64,000 nt of DNA. Source: Falsirhodobacter sp051195255 (GTDB lineage Bacteria > Pseudomonadota > Alphaproteobacteria > Rhodobacterales > Rhodobacteraceae). Position 1 is the first letter of the stretch. Each line of letters begins with the position of its first letter. Made by a program: the position numbers and the translations under genes. Below the pieces are notes generated by a model. The model saw only the letters and a program-made list of their open reading frames with translations. It was not told the DNA's origin and did not search any database. The DNA lies in the NCBI RefSeq assembly GCF_051195255.1, contig NZ_JBNJLK010000005.1, forward strand, positions 124,001 to 188,000, written 5' to 3'. Shown piece after piece: positions 8,745 to 18,002 of this stretch.

Positions 8745-9365
8745 TCAGGCCATCGCGGCGGTCAGCGCCTTCAGGGCGGCCACCGGATCCTCGCCCATCC
8801 AGATCTCCTCGCCGATGCCGAAGAAGTCGGTGTGCGGTGTCAGGGTCCGGATCAGGTCGGGGGTCAGGCCGCCTTCGGCGACCACGGGAACCTCGATCAT
8901 CTCGGACCACCAGGTGAACAGCTCCAGATCGGCCACGGTGCCGTCGCCCAGCGGGGTCGGGCCGACGGGACCGAAGGCCACGTAATCCGCGCCCGCATCC
9001 GCCGCGCCCATGCCGTCGTGGCGGGTGGTGCCGCAGAAGGCGCCGATGATCGCATCCGCGCCCAGTTCCTTGCGCAGTGTCCGGACGGACTTGCCACCAT
9101 GGGGCAGGTGCACGCCGTCGAGGCCCAGACGTTCGACCATGCCGGCATGCTTCTCGATCACGAGGGCCACGTCGCGGGCGTGGCACACCTCACGCAGGGT
9201 GTCGGCGGCACGGGACAGCCGATCCTCGTCCCGGATGGCGAAGGCCAGCCGCAGGCAGGCGATGTCCGCGCTGTCAAGGACGCGCGCCAGCCGGTCGGGA
9301 AACACGTCGGCGTCGAACTCGGGCGGAGTGATGAGATAGATCTGCGGATGCTCGGCGTCGGCCAT
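8745..9365 (-). CDS. ThiE/TenI-family protein (thiamine phosphate synthase-like)
   Basis: A 206-residue TIM-barrel protein of the thiamine phosphate synthase/TenI family. It keeps GLDGVHLPHGG, GADYVAFGPVGPT and VVAEGGLTPDLIR, which correspond to the family's strand ends. The usual GVHLGQ is replaced by GVHLPH, so catalysis of HMP-PP plus thiazole phosphate is not certain. The start at 9365 has GGAG upstream. It lies alone, away from other thi genes, and is divergent from trmJ; no TPP riboswitch was recognised. Confidence 0.75.
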   Translation of the reverse strand: MADAEHPQIYLITPPEFDADVFPDRLARVLDSADIACLRLAFAIRDEDRLSRAADTLREVCHARDVALVIEKHAGMVERLGLDGVHLPHGGKSVRTLRKELGADAIIGAFCGTTRHDGMGAADAGADYVAFGPVGPTPLGDGTVADLELFTWWSEMIEVPVVAEGGLTPDLIRTLTPHTDFFGIGEEIWMGEDPVAALKALTAAMA

Positions 9366-9469
9366 CTTCGGGCTCCTGTTTCGGGTTTCCTGTCCCATAG
9401 CGCAGTTCGGAATGGTTGTCATCACGGCCCGGCGGGCGTAACAGACGCGGCGTCAGACACAGGTGCCCC

Positions 9470-10195
9470 ATGATCCCACCCGCCTTCATCCTCGTGCGCC
9501 CGCAGATGGGCGAAAACATCGGCGCCGCCGCGCGGGCCATGCTGAACTTCGGGCTGGACCGGATGCGGATCGTCGACCCGCGCGACGGCTGGCCGAATCC
9601 GAAGGCCAACGCCATGGCCTCGGGCGCGGGGCGGGTGCTGGACGGGGCGGGGCTGTTCCCGGACCTGCGGGCGGCGGTGGCCGATTGCGATTATGTCTTC
9701 GCCACGACCGCGCGGGGGCGGGAACTGACGAAGCCCGTGATGACGCCCGAACGCGCGATGATCCACGCCCGCGCCATGGCGGCCGAAGGCAAGAAGATCG
9801 GCGTCCTTTTCGGCCCCGAGCGCGCGGGGCTGGAGAACGAGGACGTGGCGCTGGCCAACGCGATCATCACGGTGCCGGTCAATCCGGACTTCCCGTCGCT
9901 CAACCTCGGGCAATGCGTGCTGCTGACGGCCTATGAATGGCGCCGGCAGGTGGCGGAGGTTCCGGCCGAAGTGGTGCACATGGCCCGCACCGAATTTGCC
10001 ACCGCGATCGAGGTGCAGAAGCTGGGCGACCACTTCGAGGAACGGCTGGAGGAGGTCGGCTTCTTCTTCCCGCCCGCGAAGGTCGACGGCATGAAGCTGT
10101 CGCTGCGCAACATGTGGAGCCGGCTGAACCTTACCCGCGCCGAGGTGCAGACCTTCCACGGCATGTTGCGCCAGATCCTGCGCAAGCGCGGATAA
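9470..10195 (+). CDS. trmJ: SPOUT RNA methyltransferase, TrmJ-like
   Basis: A 241-residue TrmH/SPOUT methyltransferase, most like TrmJ, which 2'-O-methylates position 32 of tRNA. The N-terminal FILVRPQMGENIGAAARAM block and the knot region LFGPERAGLENEDV ... NPDFPSLNLGQCVLL are characteristic. The start at 9470 has only a weak AGGTG upstream. Downstream lies the Mrp operon on the same strand, but the AT-rich gap suggests a separate promoter. TrmJ and related TrmH members can be hard to tell apart. Confidence 0.85.
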   Translation: MIPPAFILVRPQMGENIGAAARAMLNFGLDRMRIVDPRDGWPNPKANAMASGAGRVLDGAGLFPDLRAAVADCDYVFATTARGRELTKPVMTPERAMIHARAMAAEGKKIGVLFGPERAGLENEDVALANAIITVPVNPDFPSLNLGQCVLLTAYEWRRQVAEVPAEVVHMARTEFATAIEVQKLGDHFEERLEEVGFFFPPAKVDGMKLSLRNMWSRLNLTRAEVQTFHGMLRQILRKRG

Positions 10196-10202
10196 CATCA
10201 AC

Positions 10203-10220
10203 GAAATATAGTGAAATATA
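10203..10220 (+). repeat. Tandem GAAATATA repeats before the Mrp operon
   Basis: Two identical 8-bp units GAAATATA at 10203-10210 and 10213-10220 are separated by GT, giving a 10-bp period, about one helical turn. They form an AT-rich patch in a GC-rich sequence about 80 nt before the mrpA ATG. This could be a promoter with a tandem regulator site; the regulator is unknown. Confidence 0.4.
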
Positions 10221-10298
10221 AGGCGGTGGCGGTTGAAGCCCCGCCCGATCGCGGCCATAACCGGGAAAACCCTCTTCGCAAAGGTAAACCCCCCGGTC

Positions 10299-13199
10299 AT
10301 GGCCCCGCCGTCACTGCTTCTTCTGCTGCTTGTTCTTCCATTTATCAGCGGATTGATCGTTGTGACCATGCAGGCCCGCCGCGCGGTGGTCGGGGTGTCC
10401 GCCTCGGTCATGGCCTCGGCGGCGGCGCTGGTGATGCTGTTCTGGCCGGTGGTGCGCGACGGCGGCATCGTCCGCCACGTCACGCTGTGGCTGCCCCAGC
10501 AGGGGATCAACCTGACGCTGCGGCTGGACGGGCTGTCCTTCATATTCGCGATGATGGTGACCGGGATCGGTTTCCTCGTCGTGATCTATGCCCGCTATTA
10601 CCTGTCCAGCAAGGAGCCTGTGCCGCGCTTCTTCTCGCTTCTGCTGCTGTTCGCGGGGGCGATGAACGGGATGCTGCTGTCGGGCAACATCGTCGTCATG
10701 GTCGTGTTCTGGGAGATGACGAGCCTCGTCTCCTTCCTGCTGATCGGGTTCTGGCGCACAAACGGTGCCGCGCGGGACGGGGCACGGATGGCGTTGATCA
10801 TCACCGCGACGGGCGGGCTGTGCCTTCTGGCCTCCATGCTGCTGGTGGGGCATGTGGCGGGCAGCTACGATCTGGACCGGGTCTTGGCCTCGGGCGAGAA
10901 GCTGCGGGCCCATCCGCTGTATGTGCCGGCGCTGTTGCTGTTCCTGATCGGCTGCTTCACGAAATCGGCGCAGTTCCCGTTCCACTTCTGGCTGCCGAAC
11001 GCCATGTCGGCGCCCACGCCCGTATCAGCCTATCTGCATTCGGCCACGATGGTGAAGATGGGGGTCTTCCTTTTGATCCGGTTTTCGCCGGTCTTCGGGG
11101 GGACGGACCTTTGGTTCAACCTTGTCGCGGGGGTGGGGCTGGCGACGCTGGTCATCGGCGCCGTCATCGCCCTGTTCCGGCATGACCTGAAGGGCATCCT
11201 CGCCTATTCCACCATCAGCCATCTGGGACTGATCACCGCCCTTGTGGGTATCGGCAGCCCCGAGGCGATCGTGGCCGCCATCTTCCACGTGATGAACCAC
11301 GCGGTTTTCAAGGCGTCGCTGTTCATGGCGGCGGGCATCATCGACCACGAAACCGGCACCCGCGACATCCGCCGCCTGTCCGGCCTGCGGCACGCGATGC
11401 CGGTCACGGCCGCGCTGGCGGGGGTGGCCTGCGCCGCCATGGCGGGGGTGCCCCTCCTGAACGGCTTCCTGTCGAAAGAGATGTTCTTTGCCGAAACCTT
11501 CGCATGGCACAGCGGATCCCTTTTCGACAACGCGATGCCCTACATCGCCGTGCTGGGCACGGCGTTCTCGGTCGCCTATTCGCTGCGGTTCCTGCTGTCC
11601 GTCTTCTTCGGCCCGCCCGCCACCGACTTGCCGAAAGAAGCGCACGAGCCCGTCGCCTGGATGCGCCGCCCGGCCGAGGTTCTGGGCGTGCTGTGCCTTG
11701 TCATCGGCATCTTCCCGTACGCCACCATCGGCCCCGCGCTGGCCGCCGGCGCGCGCGCCGTGCTGGGCGAAGGCGTGCCCGACTATTCGCTGGCGCTGTG
11801 GCACGGGGTGAACGCGCCGCTGATCATGTCGATCATCGCCATCGTTCTGGGCGCGCTGATCTATGGCCTGTTCCACCGCGCGATCGCGCAGGGACCGGAA
11901 GGTCCCCCGCTGTTGTGGCGCCTGCGCGGGTCGCGGATATTCGACGCGACGCTGGTGCAGGGCACTTGGCAGATCCCGCGCCGCGCGATCCGCCTGTTCG
12001 GCACCGCCCGGCTGCAACCGCAGGTGCGTCTGCTGGTGGTGCTCGGCATCCTTGCCGTCGCCAGCGCGCTTTGGGGCAGCAACGCCCTGCGCCCGGTGTG
12101 GGAGCTGAGCCCCGTCGATCCCGTCTTCCTTCTGCTGTGGGTCGGGGGCGCCGCCTGCGCCATCGGCGCGGCCTGGTACGCCAAGTATCACCGTTTCGCC
12201 GCGCTGACGCTTCTGGGCGGGGCGGGGCTGGTGACCAGCGCCACCTTCGTCTGGTTCTCCGCCCCCGACCTTGCAGTGACTCAGCTGCTGGTGGAGATCG
12301 TGACCACGGTCCTGCTGCTTCTGGGCCTGCGCTGGCTGCCCCGCCGCAAGGCGGAAATCGCGGCCGCCGAAGGGCGGAAGGCCAAAATTCGGCGGCGCGT
12401 CGATCTGGCGGTGGCGCTGGTCTGCGGCGCGGGCGTCGCGGCGCTGTCCTATGCGGTGATGACGATGCCGGCCGGCAACCTCGCCTCGGACTGGTTCCTG
12501 GAACATGCCTATGCCGAAGGCGGCGGCACGAACGTGGTGAACGTGATCCTCGTGGATTTCCGCGGCTTCGACACGCTGGGAGAGATGACGGTTCTGGCCA
12601 TCGTCGGCCTGACGGTCTTCGCCCTGCTGCGCCGCTTCCGCCCGGCCATCGAGAGCAACGAGGTGACGGCCCAGCAGCGTCTGCAGAACGAATACGACGA
12701 CGCCGCCGATGGGCGCAAGCGCGGCGACACGGTGCGCGACTACCTGATGGTGGCGTCGGTCATCATGCACTGGATGTTCCCCGTCATCATCATGCTGGCG
12801 GCGATGCTGTTCTTCCGCGGCCACGACCTGCCCGGCGGCGGCTTTGCGGCCGGAGTGGCGCTGGCCATCGCTTTCCTGCTGCAATACCTCGCCGCCGACG
12901 TGACCTGGGTGGAGGATCGTCTGCGCATCCTGCCGGTGCGCTGGATCGCCATCGGGCTCCTGATCTCCACCGGCGTGGGGATGGGATCGTGGATCTTCGG
13001 CTATCCCTTCCTGACGGCGCATTCGCAATACATCCACATCCCCCTGATCGGAGAGGTGCCGGCCGCAACCGCGCTTCTGTTCGACGTGGGTGTCTTCGCG
13101 CTGGTCGTGGGGGCGGTGGTGCTGATGCAGGTGGCGATCGCCCACCAGTCGCTGCGCTGGTACCGCGCGCGCGAAAAGACCGACGGGGAGGAAGGCTGA
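10299..13199 (+). CDS. mrpA: Na+(K+)/H+ antiporter subunit A/B fusion (MrpAB/PhaAB)
   Basis: Large membrane subunit (about 966 residues) of the multi-subunit cation/proton antiporter, homologous to NuoL. Residues 1-500 form the proton-translocating NuoL-like core (LDGLSFIFAMMVTGIGF, HSATMVKMGVFLL, HHVMNHAVFKASLFM-like blocks). The last ~150 residues form a complete MrpB domain with GHDLPGGGFAAGV. The A-B fusion is the group 2 (Pha-type) arrangement of alphaproteobacteria. The ATG at 10299 was chosen; the frame is open from a TTG at 10233. The stop overlaps the mrpC ATG. Confidence 0.93.
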   Translation: MAPPSLLLLLLVLPFISGLIVVTMQARRAVVGVSASVMASAAALVMLFWPVVRDGGIVRHVTLWLPQQGINLTLRLDGLSFIFAMMVTGIGFLVVIYARYYLSSKEPVPRFFSLLLLFAGAMNGMLLSGNIVVMVVFWEMTSLVSFLLIGFWRTNGAARDGARMALIITATGGLCLLASMLLVGHVAGSYDLDRVLASGEKLRAHPLYVPALLLFLIGCFTKSAQFPFHFWLPNAMSAPTPVSAYLHSATMVKMGVFLLIRFSPVFGGTDLWFNLVAGVGLATLVIGAVIALFRHDLKGILAYSTISHLGLITALVGIGSPEAIVAAIFHVMNHAVFKASLFMAAGIIDHETGTRDIRRLSGLRHAMPVTAALAGVACAAMAGVPLLNGFLSKEMFFAETFAWHSGSLFDNAMPYIAVLGTAFSVAYSLRFLLSVFFGPPATDLPKEAHEPVAWMRRPAEVLGVLCLVIGIFPYATIGPALAAGARAVLGEGVPDYSLALWHGVNAPLIMSIIAIVLGALIYGLFHRAIAQGPEGPPLLWRLRGSRIFDATLVQGTWQIPRRAIRLFGTARLQPQVRLLVVLGILAVASALWGSNALRPVWELSPVDPVFLLLWVGGAACAIGAAWYAKYHRFAALTLLGGAGLVTSATFVWFSAPDLAVTQLLVEIVTTVLLLLGLRWLPRRKAEIAAAEGRKAKIRRRVDLAVALVCGAGVAALSYAVMTMPAGNLASDWFLEHAYAEGGGTNVVNVILVDFRGFDTLGEMTVLAIVGLTVFALLRRFRPAIESNEVTAQQRLQNEYDDAADGRKRGDTVRDYLMVASVIMHWMFPVIIMLAAMLFFRGHDLPGGGFAAGVALAIAFLLQYLAADVTWVEDRLRILPVRWIAIGLLISTGVGMGSWIFGYPFLTAHSQYIHIPLIGEVPAATALLFDVGVFALVVGAVVLMQVAIAHQSLRWYRAREKTDGEEG

Positions 13200-13543
13200 T
13201 GGAACTGATCCTGGCACTGGGCATCGGCGCGCTGGTCGCCTCGGGCACCTGGCTGGTCATGCGGCCGCGCAGCTTTCAGGTGATCATCGGGCTGTGCCTG
13301 CTGTCCTATGGGGTGAACCTGTTCATCTTTTCGATGGGGCGGTTGCGGATCGGCGCGGCGGCCATCATGCCCAAGGGCGGCGTGGTGGACCCGTCGCTGT
13401 ACGCCGACCCCATCCCGCAGGCGCTGGTGCTGACCGCCATCGTCATCAGCTTTGCCACGACGGCGTTGTTTCTTGTGGTGCTTCTGGCGTCGCGCGGATT
13501 CATGGGCACGGATCACGTGGACGGAAAGGACCCGAAACGTTGA
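13199..13543 (+). CDS. mrpC: Na+/H+ antiporter subunit C
   Basis: A 114-residue NuoK-like membrane subunit with three hydrophobic segments. The blocks RSFQVIIGLCLLSYGVNLFI and DPIPQALVLTAIVISFA match MrpC, which includes the conserved acidic/proline loop DPxPQALVLTAIVI. Its ATG overlaps the mrpA stop as ATGA, and its stop overlaps the TTG start of mrpD, so translation is tightly coupled through the operon. Confidence 0.93.
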   Translation: MELILALGIGALVASGTWLVMRPRSFQVIIGLCLLSYGVNLFIFSMGRLRIGAAAIMPKGGVVDPSLYADPIPQALVLTAIVISFATTALFLVVLLASRGFMGTDHVDGKDPKR

Positions 13544-15162
13544 CCCCGCAGCATCTTGTCATCGCGCCCATCCTGATCCCGCTTCTGGCCGGCGCTGCCA
13601 TGCTTTTGTATGACGAGCGTCAGCGGCGCGTGAAGTTCGCCGTCAGCCTGGGCGCCTGCCTCGCCATGCTGGCCGTCGCGGTGGAACTGCTGATCCGCGC
13701 CAAGGCGCCATCCGGCGGCAGCCTGATCGGGCTGTACCTTCTGGGCGACTGGCCCACGCCCTTCGGGATCAACCTGGTGCTGGACCGGCTGACGGCGCTG
13801 ATGCTGGTGTTGTCCTCCGTCCTGTCGATCGCGGTGCTGATCTACGCCTGGGGTGGCTGGCAGGGGCGCGGGCAGCACTTCCACAGCCTGTTCATGTTCC
13901 AGATGATGGGTGTCAACGGCGCCTTCCTGACGGGCGACCTGTTCAACCTGTTCGTGTTCTTCGAGATCATGCTGGCGGCCTCCTACGGTCTGCTCCTGCA
14001 CGGCTCGGGGCCGGAGCGGGTGCGGGCGGGGATGCATTACATCGTCATGAACCTTGTGGCGTCCTTGTTCTTCCTGGTGGGTGTATCGATGATCTACGGG
14101 GTCACGGGCACGCTGAACATGGCGGATCTTGCGCGGATGATGCCCGATCTGCTGGCCCGGGACCGGGCGATGGTCCATGCGGCCATGGCTATCCTGGGCC
14201 TCGTCTTCCTGGTGAAGGCGGGGATCTGGCCCTTGGGCATGTGGCTGCCCGCCACCTATCAGGCGGCGTCGGCCCCGGCGGCGGCGATGTTCGCGATCCT
14301 GACGAAGGTGGGGGTCTATGTCATCCTGCGCATCGCCTTCCTGAACTTCGCCCCTGGAAGCGGCGAGTCCGCGGGCTTTGGCGCGGAGCTGCTGGTGGTG
14401 GGCGGCCTCGCCACGATGGCCTTTGGCAGCCTCGGCATCCTCGGGTCGCAGACGATGCCGCGGATGGCGGGATACGCCGTGCTCATCTCCTCGGGGACGA
14501 TGATCGGCACGGCGGGGCTGGCGCTTCTGGGCGGCGGGTCGGGGATGCTGGCGGGCGCGCTGTACTACATGCTCGGCTCCACCCTCGGGATCGCGGCATT
14601 GTTCCTGCTGGTGGAGCTGGTGGACCGGGGGCAAAGCGCCGTGGCGGCCATGCTGGCCTTGTCCGCCGACCTGTTCGGCGCCCCGGATGAGGATCCGGAG
14701 GAGGATCAGACCGGCCTCGTGGTGCCCGCGACGATGACGCTCCTCGGACTCAGCTTCGCGGCGCTGGCGGTGCTGCTGGCCGGGTTGCCGCCCTTGCCGG
14801 GCTTTGTCGGCAAGGTCGTGATGCTGACGGCCATGCTGAAGGGCGGCGTGTCGGGGCAGGTCGTCGCCTGGGTGTTCATGGCCGCGCTGATCGTGTCCGG
14901 CCTTGCCACGCTGATCGCTCTGCTGCGCGTGGGGGTGCAGACCTTCTGGGCCGCCGGCGATCAGGACGAACCCAAGGTGCTGGCGGTGGAGATCGCGCCC
15001 ATCCTGGCCCTTCTGACGCTGGTGGCCGTGCTGACCTGGCAGGCCCGCCCCGTGATGCGCTACATGGAGGCGACCGCGGCCGCGCTGCACCGGCCCGAGG
15101 TCTACATTTCCGGCGTGCTGACGGCGGAGCGCACCCAGCACCAGCGGGAGGAGGCGGAATGA
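13540..15162 (+). CDS. mrpD: Na+/H+ antiporter subunit D
   Basis: NuoM/NuoN-like membrane subunit of about 540 residues, one of the two candidate ion channels of the Mrp complex. Family blocks include NLVLDRLTALMLVLSSVL, FEIMLAASYGLLLHG, and HAAMAILGLVFLVKAGIWPL with its conserved Lys. Start is TTG at 13540, with AAGGA 9 nt upstream and overlapping the mrpC stop; the much longer open frame upstream is a shadow of mrpC. The stop overlaps the mrpE ATG by 4 nt. Confidence 0.92.
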   Translation: MTPQHLVIAPILIPLLAGAAMLLYDERQRRVKFAVSLGACLAMLAVAVELLIRAKAPSGGSLIGLYLLGDWPTPFGINLVLDRLTALMLVLSSVLSIAVLIYAWGGWQGRGQHFHSLFMFQMMGVNGAFLTGDLFNLFVFFEIMLAASYGLLLHGSGPERVRAGMHYIVMNLVASLFFLVGVSMIYGVTGTLNMADLARMMPDLLARDRAMVHAAMAILGLVFLVKAGIWPLGMWLPATYQAASAPAAAMFAILTKVGVYVILRIAFLNFAPGSGESAGFGAELLVVGGLATMAFGSLGILGSQTMPRMAGYAVLISSGTMIGTAGLALLGGGSGMLAGALYYMLGSTLGIAALFLLVELVDRGQSAVAAMLALSADLFGAPDEDPEEDQTGLVVPATMTLLGLSFAALAVLLAGLPPLPGFVGKVVMLTAMLKGGVSGQVVAWVFMAALIVSGLATLIALLRVGVQTFWAAGDQDEPKVLAVEIAPILALLTLVAVLTWQARPVMRYMEATAAALHRPEVYISGVLTAERTQHQREEAE

Positions 15163-15647
15163 GGCGTCTTGTTCCGCATCCCGTGCTGGCTGTCGCGCTG
15201 GTCCTGATGTGGCTGATCCTGACGCGGTTCTCGCTCGGGCAACTGGTTCTGGGTACGGGCGTGGCATTGGTGGCGTCCTGGGCCCTTGGCCCGTTGGAGC
15301 CACGGACCATCCGCATCCGGCGCTGGCGGCCCATTCCGGGGCTGCTGGTGGTTCTGGCCGGCGATGTCATGTGGTCGAACCTGCGGGTCGCCCGGCAGAT
15401 CCTGTCGGGGCGCATTCCCGCCTCCGGCGTGGTGGAGGTGGATCTGGAAAGCCGGGACCGGGCGGTTCTGGCGCTTCTTGCCATCATCATCTCGGCCACG
15501 CCCGGAACGGCCTGGCTGGGGTGGAACCCGCGCAGCGGCAAGATGCTGCTGCACGTCTTCGACCTGCGCGAAGAGGACGAGTGGAAGACCCTGATCCAGA
15601 CACGTTATGAATGCCGCCTGCGGGAGATTTTTGAATGGGAGACATGA
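15159..15647 (+). CDS. mrpE: Na+/H+ antiporter subunit E
   Basis: A 162-residue MrpE protein with two N-terminal hydrophobic helices (LAVALVLMWLILTRF and LVLGTGVALVASWAL) and a cytoplasmic domain containing SATPGTAWLGW, the family's SxTPGT block. It is needed for assembly or activity of the Mrp complex. It overlaps mrpD by 4 nt and mrpF by 13 nt. Confidence 0.92.
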   Translation: MRRLVPHPVLAVALVLMWLILTRFSLGQLVLGTGVALVASWALGPLEPRTIRIRRWRPIPGLLVVLAGDVMWSNLRVARQILSGRIPASGVVEVDLESRDRAVLALLAIIISATPGTAWLGWNPRSGKMLLHVFDLREEDEWKTLIQTRYECRLREIFEWET

Positions 15648-15916
15648 TCCTTTCGGTGTCCGTGTTCCTGGCGCAGGGCATGCTGGCCTTTGCCATCCTA
15701 TTCGGGGGGGTGCGGGCGCTGCGCGGGCCACGGGCACAGGACCGGGTTCTAGCGCTGGACACGATCTACGTGAACGTGCTGTTGCTTCTGGTCCTGTCGG
15801 GCATCCGCACCGGAACCGTCTTCTTCTTCGAAGCGACGCTGATCATCGCCGTTCTCAGCTTCGTGGCGACGGTGGCGCTGGCCAAGTTCCTCATGCGTGG
15901 AGAGGTGATCGAATGA
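15635..15916 (+). CDS. mrpF: Na+/H+ antiporter subunit F
   Basis: A 93-residue membrane protein with three predicted helices. The RGPRAQDRVLALDTIYVN segment is the MrpF signature (GPxxxDRVxALD). ATG at 15635 lies 8 nt after GGGAG; an ATG at 15644 is also possible. It overlaps mrpE and mrpG. Confidence 0.92.
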   Translation: MGDMILSVSVFLAQGMLAFAILFGGVRALRGPRAQDRVLALDTIYVNVLLLLVLSGIRTGTVFFFEATLIIAVLSFVATVALAKFLMRGEVIE

Positions 15917-16275
15917 CGGGTCTTCCACTTTGGGCCGCCATCCTCGTATCTGCGCTGGTGCTGATTGGGTCGGCCATGTCGTTGATCGGGGCCATCGGAC
16001 TGTTGCGCTTGCCGAAATTCTATCAGCGGCTTCACGCGCCGGGGCTGACGACCAGCTCCGCCTCGATCTGCATCATCCTCGGTTCCATGATCGGGTTTTC
16101 TTTGCTGAACCAGCGGCTGGTCCTGCATGAGGCGCTGATCGGACTGTTCATCATGTGTACCACGCCGGTGACGCTGATGCTGCTGGGACGGGCCGCGCTG
16201 TATCGCGACCGGGCCGAGAACAAGCCCGTCGTGGCGCCGACCGATCCGCTGGCCGTGCCGCCGCGTCAGGACTGA
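15913..16275 (+). CDS. mrpG: Na+/H+ antiporter subunit G
   Basis: The final Mrp subunit, 120 residues with three hydrophobic segments and the family block GAIGLLRLPKFYQRLHAPGLT (MrpG R(L/F)PDxYxRxHAxxxxxT). It begins with an ATGA overlap with mrpF. Its 3' end overlaps the convergent modC gene by 10 bp, so the operon ends without a visible hairpin terminator. Confidence 0.92.
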   Translation: MTGLPLWAAILVSALVLIGSAMSLIGAIGLLRLPKFYQRLHAPGLTTSSASICIILGSMIGFSLLNQRLVLHEALIGLFIMCTTPVTLMLLGRAALYRDRAENKPVVAPTDPLAVPPRQD

Positions 16276-17315
16276 ACCACCAGCGCGGCCGATTTTAGGA
16301 TGGCGTGGACGGGCGCACCGGGGGCCAAGCCCAGCGCGGTGGCCGATCGCCCCGTGATGCGGGCCAGCAGGATCTGGTCAGTGCCGCAGGTCAGCCGCAC
16401 CAGCACCGTCGCGCCCTGCGCGTGCAGGTCCAGAACCCGGGCGGGCAGGATGTTGAGGGCGGACAAGCCTTCGGGGCGGGCGCGGGCCAAGAGAACATCC
16501 TCTGCCATGATGCGCAGGCGGACGGGCTGGCCCACGGCCACCGGCAAGGGCAGCACGAGATCACCCATCTTCGTCGCGATCACGGCCAGACCATCCGCGT
16601 CCTGCCCCGTGACATGGCCGGACACGACCGCGCCCGCCGCGCGAGGCCCCAGATGCGCCGCCAGATGCGGGTCGGAAAAGACGGCCTCGGGCGTTCCGAA
16701 GCCGGCCAGCCGCCCCTTCGCGATCAGGGCGACCTGGTCGGCCAGCCGGATCACCTCGGCCAGCGAATGGCTGACGTAAAGGATCGGGATCGACGCTTCG
16801 CCAGCCAGCCGCTCCAGATAGGGCAGGATGTCGTCCTTGCGGGCGGCGTCCAGCGCGGACAGCGGTTCATCAAGGATCAGAAGCTCCGGCATGCGCAGCA
16901 GGGCGCGGCCGATGGACACCCGTTGCCGCTCCCCCCCGGACAGGTGTGTGGGACGGCGGAACAGCAGCGGCGTGATGTCCAGAAGGTCCGCGATGTGGGC
17001 AAGGTTCGTGTCGTCCGGCGCGCCATAAAGCAGGTTCTTCCGCACGGTCAGGTGGGGGAAAAGGCGCGCGTCCTGAAAGACATAGCCGATGCGGCGCTTG
17101 TGCGGCGGCGTCCAGACGCCAGGACCGAAAAGGGTGCGGCCGTTCAGGCGGACATGGCCGGAATCCGGACGAAGAAGCCCAGCCACCGCATTGGCCACGC
17201 TTGTTTTTCCGGCGCCGGAGGGACCGAAGAGGGCCGTCACGCCAAGGGGTGCGGTGAAGGCCAGATCCAAGGCCGCCGCAGGGAAGCGATGGCGCAGCGC
17301 GACGTCGAGGCTCAT
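16266..17315 (-). CDS. modC: Molybdate ABC transporter ATP-binding protein
   Basis: The ATPase of the molybdate importer, 349 residues. The ABC domain has Walker A GPSGAGKTS (31-39), signature LSGGE (125-129) and Walker B LLILDEP (145-151). A C-terminal TOBE/Mop-like molybdate-binding domain covers about 280-345 (LPARVLDLHAQGATVLVRL, ARITGRSATALGL). The start at 17315 overlaps the modB stop by 4 nt; an open frame extends further upstream but only as a shadow of modB. Gene order is modA-modB-modC, with no modE nearby. Confidence 0.94.
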   Translation of the reverse strand: MSLDVALRHRFPAAALDLAFTAPLGVTALFGPSGAGKTSVANAVAGLLRPDSGHVRLNGRTLFGPGVWTPPHKRRIGYVFQDARLFPHLTVRKNLLYGAPDDTNLAHIADLLDITPLLFRRPTHLSGGERQRVSIGRALLRMPELLILDEPLSALDAARKDDILPYLERLAGEASIPILYVSHSLAEVIRLADQVALIAKGRLAGFGTPEAVFSDPHLAAHLGPRAAGAVVSGHVTGQDADGLAVIATKMGDLVLPLPVAVGQPVRLRIMAEDVLLARARPEGLSALNILPARVLDLHAQGATVLVRLTCGTDQILLARITGRSATALGLAPGAPVHAILKSAALVVQS

Positions 17316-18001
17316 GATAGCCTCGCCTTTTTCAGGCGAGCGGCCAGCGCTTCGGACAGCAGAATCGCGCCCACCGCCAGGACGATGGAGATCACGATCA
17401 GCCGGAACGCCTGCGGTTCGGCACCGGGCACCTGAAGCAGCGAATAGATGGCGGAGGGGAGTGTTTGGGTCTGGCCCGGGATGTTGGACACGAAGGTGAT
17501 CGTGGCCCCGAATTCCCCCATCGCCTTGGCAAAGGCGAGGACGGCGCCCGCCAGAACGCCCGGCAGTGCCAAGGGCAGCGTCACCGTCAGAAACACCCGC
17601 AGCTGTGAGGCGCCGAGGGTCGAGGCCGCCGCCTCGAGCCCCGGATCGATGGCCTCGATTGACAGGCGGATCGCGCGGACCATCAGCGGAAAGGCCATGA
17701 CGGCGGCGGCCAGCGCGGCACCCGTCCAGTTGAAGGCCAGAACGATGCCGACCTTTTCCAGAAGTGCCCCGACCGTCCCCCGCCGTCCGAAGACCAGCAG
17801 CAGCAGATATCCGGTGACGATGGGCGGCAGGATCAGCGGCAGATGCACCAGCCCGTTGATCAGCGCCTTGCCGGGAAACTCCCTCCGCGCCAGAAGATGG
17901 GCGATGGCTATGCCGAAGGGCAGGCTGGACAAGGTCGCCACGGCGGACACGCGAAGCGACAGCTCCACCGCCTGCCATTCCTGAACCGTCAGCCCGCCCA
18001 C
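17312..18001 (-). CDS. modB: Molybdate ABC transporter permease
   Basis: A 229-residue inner-membrane permease with about five hydrophobic helices and the EAA loop EAAASTLGASQLRVFLTVTLPLA that docks to the ATPase. KAMGEFGATITFVSNIPGQTQT is a strong ModB signature. It starts with GTG at 18001, one base after the modA stop, so it is translated with modA. Confidence 0.94.
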   Translation of the reverse strand: MGGLTVQEWQAVELSLRVSAVATLSSLPFGIAIAHLLARREFPGKALINGLVHLPLILPPIVTGYLLLLVFGRRGTVGALLEKVGIVLAFNWTGAALAAAVMAFPLMVRAIRLSIEAIDPGLEAAASTLGASQLRVFLTVTLPLALPGVLAGAVLAFAKAMGEFGATITFVSNIPGQTQTLPSAIYSLLQVPGAEPQAFRLIVISIVLAVGAILLSEALAARLKKARLS

Positions 18002-18002
18002 G

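Noticed and set aside
13513..15303. Very long open frames opposite the Mrp genes and elsewhere (such as 596 codons on the minus strand)
   Set aside because: High GC makes stop codons rare in antisense frames; the translations are Arg/Gln/His-rich with no motifs, and the opposite strand encodes a clear family member.
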